The notes beneath the pieces were generated by a model. It searched no databases. It was not told the DNA's origin and worked only from the letters and a program-made list of their open reading frames with translations. Below, piece after piece: positions 1 through 6,876 of a DNA stretch of 31,965 bases (within the stretch, counting starts at the first letter, position 1; the number at the start of each line of letters is the position of its first letter). The stretch is from an uncultured Collinsella sp. (GTDB taxonomy: Bacteria > Actinomycetota > Coriobacteriia > Coriobacteriales > Coriobacteriaceae). The translations under genes were made by a program, and so were the position numbers. The stretch lies in the NCBI GenBank assembly GCA_902492755.1, contig CABUNB010000029.1, forward strand, positions 1-31,965, written 5' to 3'.

Positions 1-104
1 CTCACGACGGAGGCCACATTAAGTGGCCTCCTGTTCGTGCGGAACTCGCGATAAAGTTCATATGCGGCCGTTGGCGCCCGGGCAGCGCCGGGGACCTTTC
101 TGTA
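1..104 (+). repeat. Foldback repeat, copy C (left part outside window)
   Basis: Bases 1-52 are the inner part of the same element found complete at 5011-5153: a small hairpin (GGAGGCCAC, loop ATTAA, GTGGCCTCC) followed by the conserved strand GTGCGGAACTCGCGAT. From about 53 the sequence departs from the other copies and forms what should be this copy's private right outer arm (53 to roughly 100, GC-rich). The matching left arm would lie upstream of base 1. The right end is not defined because the partner arm is missing. No gene overlaps it. Confidence 0.75.
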
Positions 105-236
105 TCGATATAGCTTCTGAGCTGGATCGGTGTCGACAACGTCCAGCAAGGTTAACAAGCCAGCGTCGAATTTCCGGCGTGCTTTAGCTGAAAGAAAAGA
201 TGGCATGCGGAGCTTTGTTCCGCATTTGGGATGGGA

Positions 237-372
237 GCCCCTCGGGAGCGAGCGGGCGTATACAAGGTTTATCGCGAGTTCCGCACGAGCCGGAGAGCAC
301 TTAATGTGCTCTCCGTGCGAGCAGGACTGTAGAGCAGGAAACCTTGTATACGCCCGCTCGCTCCCGAGGGGC
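237..372 (-). repeat. Foldback repeat, copy A (complete, inverted)
   Basis: Two perfectly complementary 34-bp arms (237-270 and 339-372) enclose a 68-bp core. Read on the minus strand, the core starts CCTGCTCTACAGTCCTGCTC, has an inner hairpin (GGAGAGCAC, loop ATTAA, GTGCTCTCC) and ends GTGCGGAACTCGCGAT. The core matches the copies at 1 and 5011. The outer arms do not match those copies, and the inner stem differs from theirs on both sides while remaining paired. It lies between copy C and the cstA promoter, in opposite orientation to copy C. A 90-residue ORF crossing it is treated as spurious. Confidence 0.85.
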
Positions 373-469
373 ATCTCTCATGCAAAAACTTTTGTTGGGT
401 AAAGTCCGAGGTCAGTGGCGTTTTATACCGAGAATTTCAAAAAAGTTGAAAATTCATTACAAATTTGCG

Positions 470-498
470 TTGACTTTAGGTAACTAAAGTTTCATACT
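470..498 (+). promoter_or_regulatory. Probable sigma-70 type promoter of the cstA leader
   Basis: A TTGACT -35 hexamer (470-475) and a CATACT -10 hexamer (493-498) are separated by 17 bp and lie in an AT-rich stretch unlike its surroundings. Transcription would start near 505. This leaves a leader of about 230 nt before cstA, containing the mini-ORF and the hairpins described below. Confidence 0.6.
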
Positions 499-568
499 GC
501 TTTTCATCCACTGGGGGATGTGAACCGCACGGATCGTTCGCATCATGATTGAAGAGGATTTCTTAGAC

Positions 569-613
569 ATGTTCACGCATCAGCTAAACATTATCAGCGT
601 AGTAATTATCTGA
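569..613 (+). CDS. Candidate leader peptide, 14 aa, Ile/Val-rich
   Basis: A short ORF encodes MFTHQLNIISVVII. Six of its last seven residues are Ile or Val, and its stop codon is UGA. A GAAGAGG sequence at 551-557 could serve as a ribosome site, though its spacing of about 11 nt is long. The composition resembles attenuator leader peptides of branched-chain amino-acid operons. It lies between a good promoter and a terminator in the cstA leader. No protein function is implied; the act of translation would be the signal. The ORF is too short to be certain of. Confidence 0.45.
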   Translation: MFTHQLNIISVVII

Positions 614-660
614 TGCGGGTTAGCACATACAGCTAGCCCGTACGATAACGGGCGGCTGAT
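577..660 (+). promoter_or_regulatory. Alternative leader hairpins upstream of cstA
   Basis: GCATCAG (577-583, inside the mini-ORF) pairs with CTGATGC (610-616, across its stop codon). CGGGTTAGC (616-624) pairs with GCTAGCCCG (632-640, one G-U pair). GCCCGT (636-641) can instead pair with ACGGGC (648-653). The last two pairings exclude each other, and the first would be disrupted by a ribosome on the mini-ORF. This suggests translation-coupled attenuation. I do not see a clear antiterminator pairing for the 5' arm of the terminator at 667, so the mechanism is unproven. Confidence 0.4.
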
Positions 661-666
661 GAAGAT

Positions 667-703
667 GAGGGCCGTCGAGCGCAACCGACGGCCCTCATTT
701 TTT
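667..703 (+). terminator. Rho-independent terminator in the cstA leader
   Basis: An 11-bp perfect stem (667-677 with 686-696) and an 8-nt loop are followed by ATTTTTT. It ends 36 bp before the cstA start codon and downstream of the promoter at 470. It would therefore stop transcription before cstA unless bypassed, which fits an attenuator. Confidence 0.85.
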
Positions 704-738
704 ATGTCTGGGAAGTTCTTTTTAGAGGAGGAAATGTA

Positions 739-2628
739 ATGAACGGAGTTTTGCTCATGGTTGTGGCTGCGGCGGTGCTCGCCTGCGGCTATCTGGGCTA
801 CGGCCGCTGGCTGGCCAACAAGTGGGGCGTTGACAAAGAGGCCCTCACGCCGGCCAAGCGCATGAAGGACGGCAAGAGCTTCTCGCCCGTCTCCGCCTTC
901 ACCGCGTTCTCGCACCAGTTCAGCTCGATCTGTGGTGCTGGCCCTGTCACGGGTACGATCGTCGCCATGGCCTTTGGCTGGCTGCCCGTCGTACTCTGGG
1001 TCCTCGTCGGCGGCATCTTCTTCGGCGCCGTCCACGACTTTGGTGCCCTGTACGCCTCGATGAAGAACAACGGCAAGTCGCTCGCTCAGCTCATCGAGAA
1101 GTACATCGGCAAGACCGGCCGTCGCCTGTTCCTGCTGTTCTGCTGGCTGTTCTGCATCATCGTCATCGCTGCCTTCACCGACATGGTCTGCAAGACGTTC
1201 ATGTTCACCCCGGCCGTTGACGCTTCTGGCGCTGCTACCGGTGCCGTCGACTTCACCAAGTCCTATGCCGCCGGCTGCGCTGGTACCATCTCCATCCTGT
1301 TCACCTTCGTTGCTATCGCCTTTGGTTGGGCCCAGAAGAAGTTCAACCTCACCGGCGCTGCCGAGTTTGTCACCGGCGTGGTCCTCATGGTTCTCATGTT
1401 CGCCGTCGGTATGCAGTTCCCGGTCTACCTGGACAAGTTCCAGTGGTTCGCCGTCGTTATGGTCTACCTGGTCTTTGCTGGCGCTATGCCCATCCAGATG
1501 CTCAAGACCCCGCGTGACTACCTCACCTCGATCATGATGATCGTTATGATCGTCTGCGCTGTTCTCGGCATCGTCGTCCTGGGTGTTAACGGCCAGGCTA
1601 CGATGACTGCCCCGGTCTTCACCGGCTTCTCCACTGCCTCCGGCATGATGTTCCCGGTCCTGTTTGTCTCCGTTGCTTGCGGCGCTCTCTCCGGTTTCCA
1701 CAGCCTCGTTTCTTCCGGTACCTCCTCTAAGCAGGTCGAGAAGGAGCAGGACGCCGTCAAGGTTGGCTACGGCGCCATGATCGTCGAGTCCTTCGTCGGT
1801 ATCCTTGCCATCATCGTCGCCGGCATCATGTTCTCCGACATGAACACCGCCGGTACCGGTGCCCTCAACGCTGGTGTCGCTTCCACGCCGTTCCAGATCT
1901 TCGCCGCCGGTATCTCCCGCGGCATGCAGGCCTTCGGCGTTGACGGCACGCTTGCTACCGTCTTCATGACCATGAACGTTTCCGCTCTGGCCCTGACCTC
2001 GCTCGACGCCGTCGCCCGCATCGCCCGCACCTCGTTCTCCGAGTTCTTTGCCCAGACCAACGACGCCCTGGCCATCGAGTCCAAGGCCGGCTACATGAAG
2101 GTTCTCGGCAACCCCTGGTTCGCCACGGTCGTCACCCTGCTTCCCGGTCTCGCCCTTGCCTTTGGTGGCTATGCCAACATCTGGCCGCTCTTTGGTGCTT
2201 CCAACCAGCTGCTCGGCGGTATGACCATGATCACCCTCGCCGTGTTCTGCAAGTGCACCGGCCGCAAGGGCTGGATGCTCTACGTGCCCGTCGCCTTCCT
2301 GCTCTGCTGCACCTTCACCTCGCTGGTCCAGAGCGCCATGGGCTGCATGACCGCTGTCCAGGCTTACGGCTTCTTCGGCACCATCCCGGCTACCGCCACC
2401 ACGGCCGCCGTCTCCGTCGCCGCCACCAAGGGCCTGCAGCTCGTTTTCGCCGTCCTGCTGATGGTCCTGGGCCTCATCGTCGCCGCCAACTGCCTCAAGG
2501 AGTTCTTCGGCAAGGAGGCCGGCTCCATGCCTGACGAGGAGCCCGAGTGGTCCGAGATGGGCAAGGCCGAGTACGGTCGCGCCGCTGCCGCTGAAGCTCC
2601 TGCCGACGCCGAGGTCGCCAAGGCCTAG
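739..2628 (+). CDS. cstA: CstA family transporter (carbon starvation protein A)
   Basis: A 629-residue polytopic membrane protein of the CstA/BtsT family, whose characterised members import pyruvate or peptides. The N-terminus (one TM segment, then a hydrophilic stretch with GKSFSPVSAFTAFSHQFSSI and the GAGPVTG turn) is the family hallmark. Many further hydrophobic helices follow, then an Ala/Glu-rich hydrophilic tail from about residue 590. It is somewhat shorter than the ~700-residue E. coli proteins. The start is fixed by AGAGGAGG at 724-731. Codon use is strongly biased to C-ending codons, suggesting high expression. It stands alone, with an attenuator-like leader upstream and a terminator downstream. 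The family is sure; the substrate (pyruvate or peptides) is not. Confidence 0.93.
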   Translation: MNGVLLMVVAAAVLACGYLGYGRWLANKWGVDKEALTPAKRMKDGKSFSPVSAFTAFSHQFSSICGAGPVTGTIVAMAFGWLPVVLWVLVGGIFFGAVHDFGALYASMKNNGKSLAQLIEKYIGKTGRRLFLLFCWLFCIIVIAAFTDMVCKTFMFTPAVDASGAATGAVDFTKSYAAGCAGTISILFTFVAIAFGWAQKKFNLTGAAEFVTGVVLMVLMFAVGMQFPVYLDKFQWFAVVMVYLVFAGAMPIQMLKTPRDYLTSIMMIVMIVCAVLGIVVLGVNGQATMTAPVFTGFSTASGMMFPVLFVSVACGALSGFHSLVSSGTSSKQVEKEQDAVKVGYGAMIVESFVGILAIIVAGIMFSDMNTAGTGALNAGVASTPFQIFAAGISRGMQAFGVDGTLATVFMTMNVSALALTSLDAVARIARTSFSEFFAQTNDALAIESKAGYMKVLGNPWFATVVTLLPGLALAFGGYANIWPLFGASNQLLGGMTMITLAVFCKCTGRKGWMLYVPVAFLLCCTFTSLVQSAMGCMTAVQAYGFFGTIPATATTAAVSVAATKGLQLVFAVLLMVLGLIVAANCLKEFFGKEAGSMPDEEPEWSEMGKAEYGRAAAAEAPADAEVAKA

Positions 2629-2667
2629 TCAGCTTGATGGACTAACCGTTCCATCCATATGACTCGG

Positions 2668-2707
2668 AAAGACCGGGTCCGCGACTTCGCGGACTCGGTC
2701 TTTTTTT
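2668..2707 (+). terminator. Rho-independent terminator after cstA
   Basis: A long GC-rich hairpin (AAAGACCGGGTCCGCGA pairing with TCGCGGACTCGGTCTTT, one mismatch) is followed by a run of seven T, 40 bp after the cstA stop. Confidence 0.9.
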
Positions 2708-2812
2708 CATGCGAAAGCGGGTGACGCTCGAGTGTTCTCGCAGATGTTTTGCGTGGATAAGGGCGCGCGTTGTACCATATAGACGTATATGTGTACATAT
2801 GAAAGGGGCCCC

Positions 2813-5005
2813 GTGGCCAAGACGGTATATTCCGATAATCAAAACAATGTCGATGCTTTGGCTGAGCGCCTGAGCAGCCAGACGTCGCTTTCTGCTGAGC
2901 GTGCCAAGCTGGTTGCCTACGACCTGCTTTGCCGCAAGGCGCTCAAGATTAAGTCGAGTGCGCTGGCGCAGATTTTCCGCTCCGTCGATAAGGAATGCGA
3001 CACCAAGGCGATGCGCGATGAGCTTATCGCGGCAAATATCGTGACCAAGATCGAGGGTAGCGGCATTAACGGACGCCCGGCGTTCTATACCATCAATGTC
3101 GAGATCCGCGATGCCCAGGAGCAGCCTGCCGAGTCCGTCGAAGATTTTGTCGTCGAGGATTCCGCTGACGCGCCTGCTGTGGAAGAAGTTGCTCCGCGTG
3201 AGCATGTCGATACCGATGAGTTGCTCGATGAGAACGTCGTGCGCGCCTTTACGGCCAAGGCAGGACGCGGCGGTTTTGGCGGGGGTGGCAAGCGCGATGC
3301 GCAGCGCCGCGCCCAGCAGGAGCGCTTCCGTCGCGCCGTTGCTCAAAAGGGTGAGACGGATGCCGAGGCTGTTGAGAACGAGGTTGCTGCCGAGTCGCAG
3401 AAGCCCGCGAAGGAGCAAAAGCCCGTGGAGGCCCAGGAGCACCAGCGTCGCCGTGGTGCCCACTTTAAGGCTGCGCAGCAGGATGTCGCGCATGAGGTCG
3501 AAGAGCCTTCCGAGGCTGCAGACGATGTTGAGGAGTCTGCCAAGAAGGCTCCGGGTTCATGCCGTCCCGGACGTGGTTTTGCGAGGCGCGCGTATCCCGT
3601 AAGGCGTCAGGAGAAGGGCGAGCCGGCTTCGACCACTCAGGACAAGAAGGCCGAACAAACCGAGAAAACCGTTGAGCCGGCGGCTCGCGAACAGAAGCCT
3701 GTTGAGCCGCAGCTTGAGGTTGATGCCGAGGCCAAGGGCGAGCAGCCTACTGATGAGCAGACGGAGCAGGGCGCGTCGAGCAAGCCTCGCCGCCGTCGCC
3801 ATCGCGGGGGCCGCAGTTCCCATGCCGAGACTGCAGCCGAGAAGACCACGCCGCAGGACGAGGATGCGAAGGCCGAGGTTTCTTCGGGGCAGCCTAAGCG
3901 CCAGCCGGCGAAGGAGAGCAAGTCCGATCGTCCGCAGAAGCAGGCGTCTATGCCGAAGCGCGAGCGCAATTCCCAAGGCGATTCTAAGCGCAAGTCTCAG
4001 AAGAAGCCGGAGTCTGCCGCAGCAGATGCTGCTGCCCAGCAGCCCGAGTCGGCCGTCCGCGGCGAGGTATCGGCGTTTGCCCTTGCCCGCGTTTTAGGCA
4101 GGCAGCTGCTCAAAGTTGTCCCTACGCCTACGGCGCTCTCTAAGATCAAGGAGCAGCAGACACAGATCGTAAAGGTCGAGGGCAAGGACGGCAAAAAGGC
4201 TCCGCAGCGCACTCAGCACAACGAGATGTCCAACCGCAAGATTGCCGAAGAGATTGCAATCATCCAGGCTTGGATCGAGCAGAACCGAGGTGCCGATACG
4301 CCGGTTGCCTCGCGCCGCCAGCGTGCCTACCAGATTTTTAACGACGAGAAGGCTTTTGACGGCAAGCACGGCGAGCGCCTAATTCGGCGTATGACCGAAA
4401 AGGGCATCAGCATGCAGGCGATTAAGGTCGCCCCCAACCGCCCCGTGCACTTTACGGGTTTCTTTACGCTGGGCGCCGACAAGCCGTTCATTATGGTCGA
4501 GAACCTGGATACCTACGACGAGATCGTCAAGCTGCTGCGTGGCCGCAAGCACGCCAAGCTCTTTGGCATCAAGGTGGGCGGCGTGATTTTTGGCGGCGGA
4601 TGCAAGGCGAGCGTCTCGCATGCCCTGGACGATTATCTGGCCGAGATCGGCTATCGCTTTAACTACGTCTACTACGTGGGCGATATCGACCGCGAGGGCG
4701 CGCGCATCGTCGAGCAGGCTCGCAATGCCAATGTGGTTGAGATCCGCCTGCATGCCGGCATGTACCGCGCCATGCTCGCCGAGCACAAGCGTCGCGTGAA
4801 GGCCGGCGGAGAGTGCGAGCCCGCGGCTGCCAACCAGGGCGTGCCGCAGAACTTGGCGGCGACGATCAAGGATCTGCCCATGGTCACGCGTGTGCAGTTC
4901 CGCAACGTGCTACGTGAAGGCGGGCGCATTCCGCAGGAGATTCTGATGACCGCCGACTATCGGGATGGCGACTCGGGAAGCTTCGACCGCATGCTGAACA
5001 ACTAA
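2813..5005 (+). CDS. Orphan JetD-like (DUF2220-type) TOPRIM protein with long disordered middle
   Basis: 730 residues in three parts. Residues 1-100 look like a helical/winged-helix DNA-binding fold. Residues about 100-430 are low-complexity and rich in Glu, Lys, Gln, Ala and Arg, with basic clusters such as KPRRRRHRGGR, and are probably disordered. Residues about 440-730 resemble the C-terminus of Wadjet JetD and related standalone proteins: a QRAYQIFNDEKAF segment, the TOPRIM acidic residue in MVENLDTY (E563), a FGGGCK turn, and YVGDIDREG (D624, D626). In JetD this domain is a metal-dependent DNA nuclease; I infer a nucleic-acid-cleaving role here. No jetA, jetB or jetC is adjacent. I chose GTG at 2813 because AAAGGGG precedes it; an ATG at 2789 lacks a ribosome site. 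Copy B of the foldback repeat begins 6 bp after the stop. Confidence 0.75.
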   Translation: MAKTVYSDNQNNVDALAERLSSQTSLSAERAKLVAYDLLCRKALKIKSSALAQIFRSVDKECDTKAMRDELIAANIVTKIEGSGINGRPAFYTINVEIRDAQEQPAESVEDFVVEDSADAPAVEEVAPREHVDTDELLDENVVRAFTAKAGRGGFGGGGKRDAQRRAQQERFRRAVAQKGETDAEAVENEVAAESQKPAKEQKPVEAQEHQRRRGAHFKAAQQDVAHEVEEPSEAADDVEESAKKAPGSCRPGRGFARRAYPVRRQEKGEPASTTQDKKAEQTEKTVEPAAREQKPVEPQLEVDAEAKGEQPTDEQTEQGASSKPRRRRHRGGRSSHAETAAEKTTPQDEDAKAEVSSGQPKRQPAKESKSDRPQKQASMPKRERNSQGDSKRKSQKKPESAAADAAAQQPESAVRGEVSAFALARVLGRQLLKVVPTPTALSKIKEQQTQIVKVEGKDGKKAPQRTQHNEMSNRKIAEEIAIIQAWIEQNRGADTPVASRRQRAYQIFNDEKAFDGKHGERLIRRMTEKGISMQAIKVAPNRPVHFTGFFTLGADKPFIMVENLDTYDEIVKLLRGRKHAKLFGIKVGGVIFGGGCKASVSHALDDYLAEIGYRFNYVYYVGDIDREGARIVEQARNANVVEIRLHAGMYRAMLAEHKRRVKAGGECEPAAANQGVPQNLAATIKDLPMVTRVQFRNVLREGGRIPQEILMTADYRDGDSGSFDRMLNN

Positions 5006-5010
5006 ATTCC

Positions 5011-5153
5011 GCCGGCCCCGGGAGAGCGGGGACACCGGCTTAGGTTTCCTGCTCTACAGTCCTGCTCACGACGGAGGCCACATTAAGTGGCCTCCTGTTC
5101 GTGCGGAACTCGCGATAAACCTAAGCCGGTGTCCCCGCTCTCCCGGGGCCGGC
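5011..5153 (+). repeat. Foldback repeat, copy B (complete)
   Basis: Perfectly complementary 37-bp arms (5011-5047 and 5117-5153) flank a core that starts CCTGCTCTACAGTCCTGCTC, has an inner hairpin (GGAGGCCAC, loop ATTAA, GTGGCCTCC) and ends GTGCGGAACTCGCGAT. The core is shared with copies C and A; the arms are not. It begins just after the stop codon of the JetD-like gene, so in RNA it would form a very stable 3' hairpin. No T-run follows, so simple Rho-independent termination is doubtful. Confidence 0.87.
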
Positions 5154-5256
5154 GGTGGCTTGGTTGTTGCATGCGGCTCGCTTTTCGGAACTGGGCTGAT
5201 AGGCGTGCCTCAAAAAAATCTACCCCAGTCGCTGTGTAGGGTGTCTATAAAGAGCC

Positions 5257-5485
5257 GTGGCCAAAAAACATCAAATATGAGTACTGATATTCTTTTAGTA
5301 GCAGTAATTTTGACCACATTTAAGGTGATTTGACGTGTCGATCGAGCAGATAAGCTGCCGTATCTCTTCAGGTGTTCATTAAAGGAAGACCTTGATGCGA
5401 ATAAATCTCATTAAGATCTTCTTTTATTAACGAAATAATGTAGCTACAACGGTAACAGTACTCATATTTGCCGTTTTTTGGCCAC
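5257..5485. mobile_element. MITE-like element, 229 bp, 30-bp terminal inverted repeats
   Basis: The left end (5257-5286, starting GTGGCCAAAAAACATC) and the right end (5456-5485) match in 28 of 30 positions as inverted repeats. The interior is about 169 bp, AT-rich compared with the flanks, and encodes no convincing protein. Size, termini and lack of a transposase suggest a miniature inverted-repeat element mobilised in trans. I see no clear target-site duplication (left flank GAGCC, right flank AGTCC), so the exact ends are uncertain. Confidence 0.6.
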
Positions 5486-5520
5486 AGTCCTTCGGAGGGT
5501 CCTCGAAAATAGTCCCGAGC

Positions 5521-5549
5521 CGGCACTTTAGGAACGTCCCCAAGTGCCG
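5521..5549. repeat. REP-like palindrome (GGAACGTCCCC loop)
   Basis: CGGCACTT pairs with AAGTGCCG around the 13-nt loop TAGGAACGTCCCC. Short palindromes carrying a GGGGACGTTCC-type loop are, from memory, common intergenic REP-like sequences associated with Y1 (REP-associated tyrosine) transposases. No transposase is present here. Confidence 0.4.
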
Positions 5550-5567
5550 ACACCGCGTCTGCCTGCG

Positions 5568-5810
5568 GCGGCCGCGCCCTGCTGCGTCGCTCCGCATCCT
5601 TGCGGGTTCGGATCCCTCCGCTTGGCGGCGTTGGCTCGATTTGCTTGACGTGAGGGGCTCTTGGCTGGTGTGGGACGGAGGGATTCCGCGTCCGCCTGGT
5701 CGGCGGCCGCGCCCCGCTGCGTCGCTTCGCTCCTTGCGTGCTGCGCTGGAAAACGCTTCGCGTTTCCTCAGCTTCGCACCCTTGCGGGTTCGAATCCCTC
5801 CGCTTGCCCA
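5568..5810 (+). repeat. Degenerate direct repeats containing tRNA T-arm-like segments
   Basis: Two related units lie side by side: about 5568-5625 and about 5700-5808, the second carrying an extra ~45 bp. Each begins near GGCGGCCGCGCCC and ends in a T-arm-like sequence (CGGGTTCGGATCCCTCCG at 5604, CGGGTTCGAATCCCTCCG at 5785). A third, inverted T-arm fragment (GACGGAGGGATTC) lies at about 5674. The segments match the T-arm of tRNA-Gln next door but have no anticodon or D arm. The remaining gene-free sequence between 5154 and 5857 shows no credible coding region; ORFs here are translated tRNA-like repeats. Confidence 0.55.
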
Positions 5811-5812
5811 CA

Positions 5813-5848
5813 TAAAAGCGCCCTGGGCCGTTATGGGCTCAGGGCGCT
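5813..5848 (-). terminator. Terminator of tRNA-Gln
   Basis: On the minus strand, just downstream of the tRNA 3' end, AGCGCCCTG pairs with CAGGGCGCT (further pairing inside the loop) and is followed by TTTTATG. It lies 10 bp past the tRNA, as expected for its terminator. Confidence 0.8.
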
Positions 5849-5857
5849 CAATTTTAA

Positions 5858-5932
5858 TGGCTGGGACGGAGGGATTCGAACCCCCAACAGCCGGCACCAA
5901 AAACCGGAGTTCTACCGTTGAACTACGTCCCA
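5858..5932 (-). tRNA. tRNA-Gln (anticodon UUG)
   Basis: The complement folds as a full cloverleaf. The acceptor TGGGACG pairs with CGTCCCA, the D arm is GTTC/GAAC, the anticodon stem is CCGGT/GCCGG, and the loop TTTTGGT places TTG at positions 34-36. The T arm is GGGGG/CCCTC with loop TTCGAAT. The 3' end GCCA is encoded in the DNA. The anticodon UUG reads CAA, hence glutamine. It follows the peptidoglycan-binding gene by 38 bp on the same strand. Confidence 0.95.
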
Positions 5933-5970
5933 ATGTGTGGTGTTGCCCAAAAGCAACTCGTTTAGTTTAC

Positions 5971-6876
5971 CTAATCTGCGAGGGCATCGCAAACGCCATC
6001 GAGCAGGCGTACGGCGAGTGTCTGCGCGTCGCTGGCCGTGAAGGTGCCGTTGTAGCGCGTCATGCCCGTGAGCTCAATGCGAATGCGTGCCGGCTTCTGC
6101 TGCGCGGCAACATTGGCAGTACGGATGCGCTGGGCCAGGTTGTGACATTCGGCGAGGGCAATCGTGGCGCGCGGTGCGGCGTCGGCGGGCAGCTCGTCGC
6201 TTGCGATCTCGAGCACCAGGTCAACGTCGGTTGGGACCTCGGAGTCGCAGAGCATCATGCCGCTGTTGTCGGTCGTTGCCGTGGCGATATTCCACATGCG
6301 CGACGCAACACTGCGTGCGATGGGGTCCTCGCCGATAACGGCAATCTGGAAGCGCTCGAGCACGTTGGCGGCGCGAGCAAAACCGATGCGGGACTCGGCT
6401 TCGGTGACCGAGGGCTTGCCCTCCCACACATGGTGCAGGCGGTTGATGTAGGCGTAGGTGTCCTGGAAGGCCATGCCGTCGGCAAACAGGCCGACATTTT
6501 CCTGGAACTGCTGCAGGGCGGCCTCGGTATGCGGACCAAAGTAGCCGTCGTCTTCGCCACAGGCAAAGCCCAAAACGTTGAGAGCGCGCTGCAGGGCCTG
6601 CACATCGGCGCCATGGAAATTGGGCATGCGCAGATAGAGAGTGCGGTCGCCCAGCTTATACGAAGCGTCTACAAGGGCGCTCCAGCAGGGGATATCGACG
6701 GCATGACCGGCAGCAAGGCCGCTGTCGAGCCTGAAGGTGCTGACGGCCTGCTCAGTGGTGGCTCCAAAGTACTTGTCGGTGACTTCGGCGGCATCAATCG
6801 TGTAGCCGAGCTGCAGGAGACGAGACTGCACGTCCTCGACGGCTGCTCCTTGCATGCCCGTTGTAATAGGTTCCAT
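5971..6876 (-). CDS. Protein with two peptidoglycan-binding (PG_binding_1) domains
   Basis: 301 residues. Two PG_binding_1 repeats are visible: residues about 5-75 (GMQGAAVEDVQSRLLQLGY, DKYFGATTEQAVSTFRLDSG) and about 85-150 (GADVQALQRALNVLGF, DGYFGPHTEAALQQFQENVG). These domains bind cell-wall glycan or stem peptide. The remaining ~145 residues (IAVIGEDPIARSVASRMW onward) have no motif I can name firmly. The order of two binding domains followed by a larger domain resembles CwlM-like amidase relatives, but zinc ligands are not evident, so an enzymatic role is doubtful. There is no signal peptide, so it appears cytoplasmic or secreted non-classically. The ATG at 6876 is preceded by AAAGGGG. 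The 447-aa ORF on the opposite strand is a shadow. Confidence 0.8.
   Translation of the reverse strand: MEPITTGMQGAAVEDVQSRLLQLGYTIDAAEVTDKYFGATTEQAVSTFRLDSGLAAGHAVDIPCWSALVDASYKLGDRTLYLRMPNFHGADVQALQRALNVLGFACGEDDGYFGPHTEAALQQFQENVGLFADGMAFQDTYAYINRLHHVWEGKPSVTEAESRIGFARAANVLERFQIAVIGEDPIARSVASRMWNIATATTDNSGMMLCDSEVPTDVDLVLEIASDELPADAAPRATIALAECHNLAQRIRTANVAAQQKPARIRIELTGMTRYNGTFTASDAQTLAVRLLDGVCDALAD

Noticed and set aside
130..402. 90-codon ORF upstream of cstA
   Set aside because: It crosses the foldback repeat copy A and is explained by its palindrome; no ribosome site.
505..738. Known riboswitch or T-box in the cstA leader
   Set aside because: No T-box sequence, specifier stem or recognisable riboswitch core was found; only simple hairpins, a mini-ORF and a terminator.
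2813..5005. Complete Wadjet defence system
   Set aside because: Only a JetD-like protein is present; cstA on one side and repeats plus tRNA on the other leave no room for jetA, jetB or jetC.
5368..5933. Two overlapping minus-strand ORFs of 147 and 168 codons
   Set aside because: Their sequence (for example GRSSTVELRFLVPAVGGSNPSVP) is the translation of tRNA-Gln and its T-arm repeats, a known annotation artefact.
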